Shown here: piece by piece, positions 6,349 to 10,151 of the stretch
Numbering within the stretch: position 1 is the stretch's first letter
How the letters are laid out: the number at the start of each line of letters is the position of its first letter
Source: an uncultured bacterium
GTDB taxonomy: Bacteria > Bacillota > Clostridia > Lachnospirales > Lachnospiraceae
DNA: 10,151 nucleotides
Reading direction: 5' to 3'
Assembly: GCA_946061355.1 (NCBI GenBank)
Contig: CAMGRE010000086.1
Location: 1-10,151, forward strand
Notes under the pieces: model-generated
Told to the model about the DNA's origin: nothing
The model's database searches: none
What the model saw: only the letters and a program-made list of their open reading frames with translations
Made by a program: the position numbers and the translations under genes

Positions 6349-6747
6349 ATGGAAAAGGAAAAGGAAGAAGCGATCAAACTGGAATGCTATGTGACAAAGA
6401 TCATGTTGGATATGGGCGTGCCGGCACATCTGAAAGGATATCATTATCTGAGGGCGGCAATCCTGCTGTCGGAGAGGGATATGGAGACGGTAAGCAGTGT
6501 GACGAAGCTCCTCTATCCGGAAATCGCCAAAAAATTCAGGACGACGGACCAGAAGGTGGAACGCGCCATCAGGAATGCCATTGAGGTTTCCTGGGAGAGG
6601 GGAAATCCCGATACTTTTATGGAACTGTTCGGCTATTCGGCAAAAGCCGGAAAGACAAGACCGACCAACAGTGAATACATTGCCAGAGTGGCAGACAAGA
6701 TACGGCTGGATGAACGCTCGGGCATATTGAATGCAATGACCGCGTGA
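6349..6747 (+). CDS. Stand-alone Spo0A DNA-binding domain protein
   Basis: This 132-residue protein aligns along residues 8-125 with the C-terminal effector domain of Spo0A, the master sporulation regulator. Conserved blocks are MGVPAHLKGYHYLRAAI (22-38), LLYPEIAKKF (54-63), the recognition-helix region TTDQKVERAIRNAIEVSW (65-82), RGNPDTFMELFGY (84-96) and KTRPTNSEYIARVADKIRL (102-120). The receiver domain and linker are absent, so phosphorylation cannot control it in the normal way. Compared with Bacillus Spo0A from memory, the helix keeps Glu71, Arg72 and Arg75, while Lys69 replaces Arg and Asn76 replaces His; this could alter site preference. The ATG at 6349 has GGGG seven bases upstream; the ATG at 6343 is too close to it. 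The gene has its own promoter and terminator. Its role is unknown. It might regulate surface polysaccharide genes, compete with Spo0A for 0A boxes, or dimerise with it. Confidence 0.93.
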   Translation: MEKEKEEAIKLECYVTKIMLDMGVPAHLKGYHYLRAAILLSERDMETVSSVTKLLYPEIAKKFRTTDQKVERAIRNAIEVSWERGNPDTFMELFGYSAKAGKTRPTNSEYIARVADKIRLDERSGILNAMTA

Positions 6748-6771
6748 GGAAACTCACGCGGTTGCTTTTTT
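6739..6771 (+). terminator. Rho-independent terminator of the Spo0A-domain gene
   Basis: ACCGCGTGAG (6739-6748) pairs perfectly with CTCACGCGGT (6753-6762) around a GAAA tetraloop, and six Ts follow at 6766-6771. The stop codon TGA (6745-6747) and the last two codons lie inside the left arm, so a ribosome finishing the gene would cover part of the stem. Confidence 0.93.
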
Positions 6772-6789
6772 GTCATTTTCTGCTATGAT
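6762..6789 (+). promoter_or_regulatory. Extended -10 promoter for the polysaccharide genes
   Basis: TATGAT (6784-6789) is preceded by TGC, giving an extended -10 (TGnTATGAT). TTGCTT at 6762-6767 sits 16 bases upstream as a partial -35 and overlaps the tail of the preceding terminator. The start would be near 6796, about 25 bases before the next gene. Promoter and terminator are packed with no spare DNA. Confidence 0.6.
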
Positions 6790-6820
6790 TGTATCAGAAA
6801 TAATGTTAGTGGAGAATAAC

Positions 6821-8467
6821 ATGATCGCTTTTTTACTATGTGTAGCAGTGCTTCCTTTTCTGGCGGGAAGCTGGATATTGTGTTTCAGGAAAAACAGTGG
6901 CGAAAAGAATCAGGAAAGGCTGCCTCTTGCCGAAATTTATGCGGCGGGAGTGATGCTGCTCTTTGCTTTGGGAGAACTGGCGGGCTGCGTTGTGATCAAG
7001 CTGGATGGAAGCTTCGCGATGTACAAAAAGGTTTTTGGCGCATTGGGCGCGGCAGCGCTGTGTGTTTCCGTGCTCCTCGGCAGGAAAACGCTGAAACGGA
7101 TACCGTCGGAACTGGGACAGCGCGTCAGGGATTTCTTTGGGGGATTCACAGACAAAGACAATGCGCGGAAATTTGTGACGGGCTGTGTGATATTGCTGCT
7201 TTTGTTCCATATAGCGGGGTATTTTATTTATGTGCCGGATGTGGGGAGTGATGTGACGGTGGAAACCGTACATGTTACCGATGTCACGGGAACGGTCTTT
7301 CAGTATAATCCCGTGACGGGAACGCAGATGGAACACGGCGTGTATCCGGTCTATAAGCTTGCGTCCCTGCCGCTTTTGTATACACTGATTGTTCAGCTGA
7401 CGGGGATGCAGACTAATCTGATGCTGTTCTATGTGATACCGGTGTGGGTGATACTTGTGTCCTTTGCACTTACAGTGAATTGGGCGTCTGTTCTGTTTCC
7501 GGAGCGAAAGGATATGCGCGGCCGTTTTCTGCTCTTGTATCTTCTACTGATCACGTTCGGCGATTACGCGGACGGTACCTTTGCATACGGTCTGCTTCAC
7601 GGTGCGTGGAAAGGAGCCGTCGTTGCCTGTGCGCTTGCAGTTCCTTTTGGTTTTTGCATGGTGTATCACATTTTTGCGGAGAAGCAGTGGATCTACGGAG
7701 GAGCTGGTGTTCTGCTGGCGCTTGCGGGATTTTTGTTTGCGAGACCGCTCTTTGTACCCCGGATCATGTTTGCGTCATCGGACGAGGCTTTTCATGAATG
7801 GGCGCTTCTGTTTCTGGCGGTTCTGGCGTTATGCCTTGTGCGGGAGAGAAGGAAGCAGAGCTTCAAAAAGAGAGAAGTGATCTGCCTGGCATTCGTATTG
7901 TTTACCGGTGTGATTGTCGGCAGCCCTCTGACGCTGCTTGCGCTTGCTTATGTGGGTACACTGCTTACGGGAACGGTATCGGAACGGAAGAAAAGCCGCT
8001 CGATTCTGGCAGGGCTGATTGTGATCATATGTCTTGCCGGCACGGTGCTGCCGCTCAATGCAGATACGATAAAGAAACAATACATTCCGCAGGAGAGCCT
8101 TGAGGTGCAGAAGCGGATCAATGAACTGGCGGTGCAGCTTAAGCAGGTGTGCCTTGCGGCTCCGGAAGATGTGATGGAACAGGCGAGGATTCTGAATGCA
8201 CAGGTATGTCTGCCTTACGGAAAGGATATGTGGCATGAGGACTGCAACAGGGAAGTGGCGGACACGTACACGGAAGCACAGGAACTACTGTATCAGCAGA
8301 TGAAGACGGATTACCTGCAGCCGGATACGGCGGCTGCCATGGCGAAAGAAGCAGGCTGTAATGTTCTGGTGCTCAGGGAAGTGATGAGTGAAGACGCCAT
8401 GCGCCAGGGAGGATGGCAGCAGGCGGAGGATGTCACAGGCTACGCAGTCTATTACCGTGGGCAATGA
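6821..8467 (+). CDS. Polytopic membrane protein, DUF6077/GT-C-like
   Basis: The protein has 548 residues, about ten or more hydrophobic segments (the first is IAFLLCVAVLPFLAGSWIL) and a polar C-terminal part from about 425. The block after the fourth segment (GSDVTVETVHVTDVTGTVFQYNPVTG), followed by GAWKGAVVACALAVPFGF, resembles clostridial DUF6077 proteins as I remember them. The C-terminal end (AKEAGCNVLVLRE, GW, YAVYYRGQ) has the look of the soluble tail of GT-C enzymes, which move sugars from polyprenyl phosphate donors outside the membrane. That activity is inference; no catalytic Asp motif can be named with certainty. Start ATG 6821 has GGAG six bases upstream; the frame extends back to 6770 inside the terminator tail. 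It is followed by a GtrB-like enzyme 81 bases away, a fitting donor-making partner. A membrane protein of other function remains possible. Confidence 0.72.
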   Translation: MIAFLLCVAVLPFLAGSWILCFRKNSGEKNQERLPLAEIYAAGVMLLFALGELAGCVVIKLDGSFAMYKKVFGALGAAALCVSVLLGRKTLKRIPSELGQRVRDFFGGFTDKDNARKFVTGCVILLLLFHIAGYFIYVPDVGSDVTVETVHVTDVTGTVFQYNPVTGTQMEHGVYPVYKLASLPLLYTLIVQLTGMQTNLMLFYVIPVWVILVSFALTVNWASVLFPERKDMRGRFLLLYLLLITFGDYADGTFAYGLLHGAWKGAVVACALAVPFGFCMVYHIFAEKQWIYGGAGVLLALAGFLFARPLFVPRIMFASSDEAFHEWALLFLAVLALCLVRERRKQSFKKREVICLAFVLFTGVIVGSPLTLLALAYVGTLLTGTVSERKKSRSILAGLIVIICLAGTVLPLNADTIKKQYIPQESLEVQKRINELAVQLKQVCLAAPEDVMEQARILNAQVCLPYGKDMWHEDCNREVADTYTEAQELLYQQMKTDYLQPDTAAAMAKEAGCNVLVLREVMSEDAMRQGGWQQAEDVTGYAVYYRGQ

Positions 8468-8487
8468 GTCGGAAATTATGCAGGTAC

Positions 8488-8516
8488 TGTTCATAAGAAA
8501 GAAATTATGATAAAAT
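8488..8516 (+). promoter_or_regulatory. Possible extended -10 promoter before the GtrB-like gene
   Basis: TAAAAT (8511-8516) is preceded by TGA, giving TGnTAAAAT, with a poor -35 (TGTTCA, 8488-8493) 17 bases upstream. A start near 8523 would leave a 26-base leader with AAGGAG at 8535-8540. No terminator separates this from the preceding gene, so it may only add to read-through transcription. The region is AT-rich, which makes chance -10 matches common. Confidence 0.42.
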
Positions 8517-8548
8517 AATATGATTAAAGTTGCAAAGGAGAGAGACCT

Positions 8549-9481
8549 TTGAAATTATTGAGTGTGATTGTTCCCTGCTACAATGAGGAGGAGAACGTTC
8601 CCTATTTCTATGAAGAGTTATTAAAGCAGGAGGCGGCACTGGAGGAACGTCAGGTGCAGCTGGAGATCATCTATGTGGATGACGGTTCCAAAGACCGGAC
8701 GGTGGAAGAAGTAAAGAAACTCCATCAGAAGGATGAGAGGGTTCATCTTGTGTCCTTTTCCAGGAATTTCGGAAAAGAGGCGGGGATTTATGCCGGATTG
8801 AAAAAGGCTGCCGGTGATTATGTGGTATTGATGGATGCGGATCTGCAGGATCCGCCGTCGCTTTTGCCCGAGATGCTTCATTATCTCGAGGATGAGGGCT
8901 ATGATTCCGTGGCAACCAGACGCGTGACCAGGAAGGGTGAACCGGTGATCCGTTCCTTTTTTGCACGGACATTCTACCGGCTGATGAAACATATCTCCAG
9001 GACGGAGATTGTGGACGGAGCCAGGGATTACCGGCTGATGAAGCGCCCCGTGGTGGATGCCATCCTGTCTATGACGGAATATAACCGGTTTACCAAGGGG
9101 ATTTTCGGCTGGGTGGGCTTTCAGACCAAATGGCTGGAATATGAAAATATCGAGCGTACCAAGGGCGAGACAAAGTGGAATTTCTGGAAGCTGTTTCTTT
9201 ACTCGCTGGATGGGATTCTGGCATTTTCCACGGCGCCGCTTGCGTTTGTCTCGGTGCTGGGATTGTTGTTCTGTTTTCTGGCGTTTGTGCTGATTATCTT
9301 TACGATCGTGCGGACGGTTGTGTTCGGGGATCCGACGTCGGGCTGGCCGTCACTTGTGTGCATCATTTCCCTGATCAGCGGTGTGCAGCTGCTTTGTCTG
9401 GGAATTGTGGGACAATATATGTCAAAGATGTATATGGAAGTCAAAAACAGACCAATTTATCTTGTGAAGGAAGAATTATAG
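8549..9481 (+). CDS. GtrB-like polyprenyl-phosphate glycosyltransferase (GT2)
   Basis: This 310-residue enzyme has an N-terminal GT-A domain and two C-terminal membrane helices (about 228-255 and 266-290), the GtrB/YkoT layout. It probably transfers a sugar from a nucleotide donor to undecaprenyl phosphate on the cytoplasmic face. Motifs: VIVPCYNEEENV (6-17), VDDGSKDRT (43-51), the metal-binding DAD within MDADLQDPP (95-103), GARDYRLMKR (157-166) and ERTKGETKW (202-210). The end, GIVGQYMSKMYMEVKNRPIY, is characteristic of the family. The sugar is not predictable; glucose is common in relatives, and galactose, GlcNAc or arabinose-type sugars are alternatives. The start is TTG at 8549 with AAGGAG eight bases upstream, and MKLLSVIVPCYNE is the usual N-terminus. 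No GtrA-type flippase is visible. The next gene starts six bases after the stop. Confidence 0.93.
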   Translation: MKLLSVIVPCYNEEENVPYFYEELLKQEAALEERQVQLEIIYVDDGSKDRTVEEVKKLHQKDERVHLVSFSRNFGKEAGIYAGLKKAAGDYVVLMDADLQDPPSLLPEMLHYLEDEGYDSVATRRVTRKGEPVIRSFFARTFYRLMKHISRTEIVDGARDYRLMKRPVVDAILSMTEYNRFTKGIFGWVGFQTKWLEYENIERTKGETKWNFWKLFLYSLDGILAFSTAPLAFVSVLGLLFCFLAFVLIIFTIVRTVVFGDPTSGWPSLVCIISLISGVQLLCLGIVGQYMSKMYMEVKNRPIYLVKEEL

Positions 9482-9487
9482 GCTGAT

Positions 9488-10151
9488 ATGAGGATGGAAG
9501 AGCAAAAGATCAGCATCATTGTTCCTGTATATAATGGTGCACAGTTCCTTGAGGAGACAGTGGCCTCTGTCAGGAGACAGACGTGGCAGAACTGGGAATT
9601 GCTTCTGGTGGATGACTGTTCCAAAGATCAAAGCTATGAGATTATGAAGCGGCTGGCAGCGGTAGATCCCCGGATTGTTCCTCTGCAGCAGGAGTGTAAC
9701 GGCGGCGCGGCGCGGGCGAGAAACCGTGGTGTCGCGGAGGCGACAGGGCGGTACATCGCGTTCCTGGATGCGGATGATCTGTGGATGCCGGACAAGCTTT
9801 CCCATGAGATGGAATTCATGGACAGGACGGGCGCCGGTTTTGTGTTCAGCGGCTACGAGTTTGCTGATGAGAACGGAAAGGGACTCGGCAAGGTTGTCAG
9901 GGTGCCGGCAACGATCAATTACCGGCAGGCTCTGCAGAATACGACGATATTTACCTCGACGGTGTTGTTCAATACGGATGTGATACCGCAGGAACTGATC
10001 CGGATGCCGCTTGTAAAGAGCGAGGATACAGCACTGTGGTGGAAACTTTTGCGCAAAGGGTATACGGCGCACGGGCTCGATGAGAATCTGGTGCTATACC
10101 GTAGAAGCGCAGGCACTTTGTCCTCCGACAAGCTGGAGGCGGTGAGGAGAA
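9488..10151 (+). CDS. Family 2 glycosyltransferase (partial, runs off the right edge)
   Basis: The frame is open from ATG 9488 to the window end (221 codons, no stop). The protein is a soluble GT-A domain: ISIIVPVYNGAQFLEETVAS (8-27), LLVDDCSKDQ (39-48), the donor-binding/DxD region GRYIAFLDADDLWMPDKL (87-104) and the ED acid of the acceptor site in SEDTALWWKLLRKG (178-191), followed by YRRSAGTLSS (204-213). This pattern is typical of capsule, exopolysaccharide or teichoic-type glycan synthesis enzymes that add one sugar to a growing lipid-linked chain. Sugar specificity, including whether it is the fucosyltransferase, cannot be read from the sequence. The start lies six bases after the preceding stop, with a weak TAGG, so translation is probably coupled; ATG 9494 is an alternative start. 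The missing part is probably about 80 to 120 residues. Confidence 0.92.
   Translation, partial: MRMEEQKISIIVPVYNGAQFLEETVASVRRQTWQNWELLLVDDCSKDQSYEIMKRLAAVDPRIVPLQQECNGGAARARNRGVAEATGRYIAFLDADDLWMPDKLSHEMEFMDRTGAGFVFSGYEFADENGKGLGKVVRVPATINYRQALQNTTIFTSTVLFNTDVIPQELIRMPLVKSEDTALWWKLLRKGYTAHGLDENLVLYRRSAGTLSSDKLEAVRR

Noticed and set aside
6770..6820. An upstream start (6770) adding 17 residues to the polytopic membrane protein.
   Set aside because: It would start inside the terminator T-run and before the extended -10 promoter, without a ribosome binding site; ATG 6821 has GGAG at the right distance.
1..10151. CRISPR arrays, tRNA or rRNA genes, insertion sequences, phage genes or a new defence system.
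   Set aside because: No evenly spaced repeats, tRNA-like folds, transposase or integrase motifs, or defence-type domains could be seen on either strand.

Overview
The window reads as chromosomal DNA from an endospore-lineage Clostridium relative, most likely Lachnospiraceae (Bacillota). This rests on a Spo0A-type DNA-binding domain, a CotH-kinase surface protein, a DUF212/YuiD-type protein, AGGAG-like ribosome binding sites, TTG starts, rho-independent terminators, sigma-A-like promoters and a roughly balanced GC content. The genus cannot be fixed from the sequence alone.

Layout. Positions 1-234 hold a possible 3' end of a plus-strand gene, a striking 89-base three-way-junction palindrome (62-150) and the terminator of the leftward genes. 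From 235 to 3967 three genes run leftward: an AraC-family regulator, a DUF212/divergent-PAP2 membrane protein and a large membrane-anchored CotH-kinase protein with CHB_HEX-like, bacterial-repeat-like and lamin-tail-like parts. The short gaps suggest one transcript, read in the order araC, DUF212, cotH-like and ending at the terminator at 186-226. A divergent promoter region (3968-4107) separates this block from the rightward genes.

Rightward, gmd and fcl (4108-6207) encode the two-step conversion of GDP-mannose to GDP-L-fucose. Next comes a compact self-contained unit with its own promoter and terminator (6261-6771). It encodes a 132-residue protein consisting of little more than the Spo0A DNA-binding domain, with no receiver domain. 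The rest (6821-10151) is a surface-polysaccharide region: a polytopic membrane protein resembling DUF6077/GT-C proteins, a GtrB-like polyprenyl-phosphate glycosyltransferase, and a GT2 glycosyltransferase cut by the window end.

How it fits together (inference): gmd and fcl supply GDP-fucose, the GtrB-like enzyme charges undecaprenyl phosphate with a sugar, the polytopic protein may use that lipid-linked sugar outside the membrane, and the GT2 enzyme extends a glycan chain. No GDP-mannose-producing gene, obvious fucosyltransferase, flippase or polymerase is visible, so the locus probably continues to the right. The most unusual items are the stand-alone Spo0A effector domain inside a fucose/polysaccharide locus and the cloverleaf-like element at the left edge.
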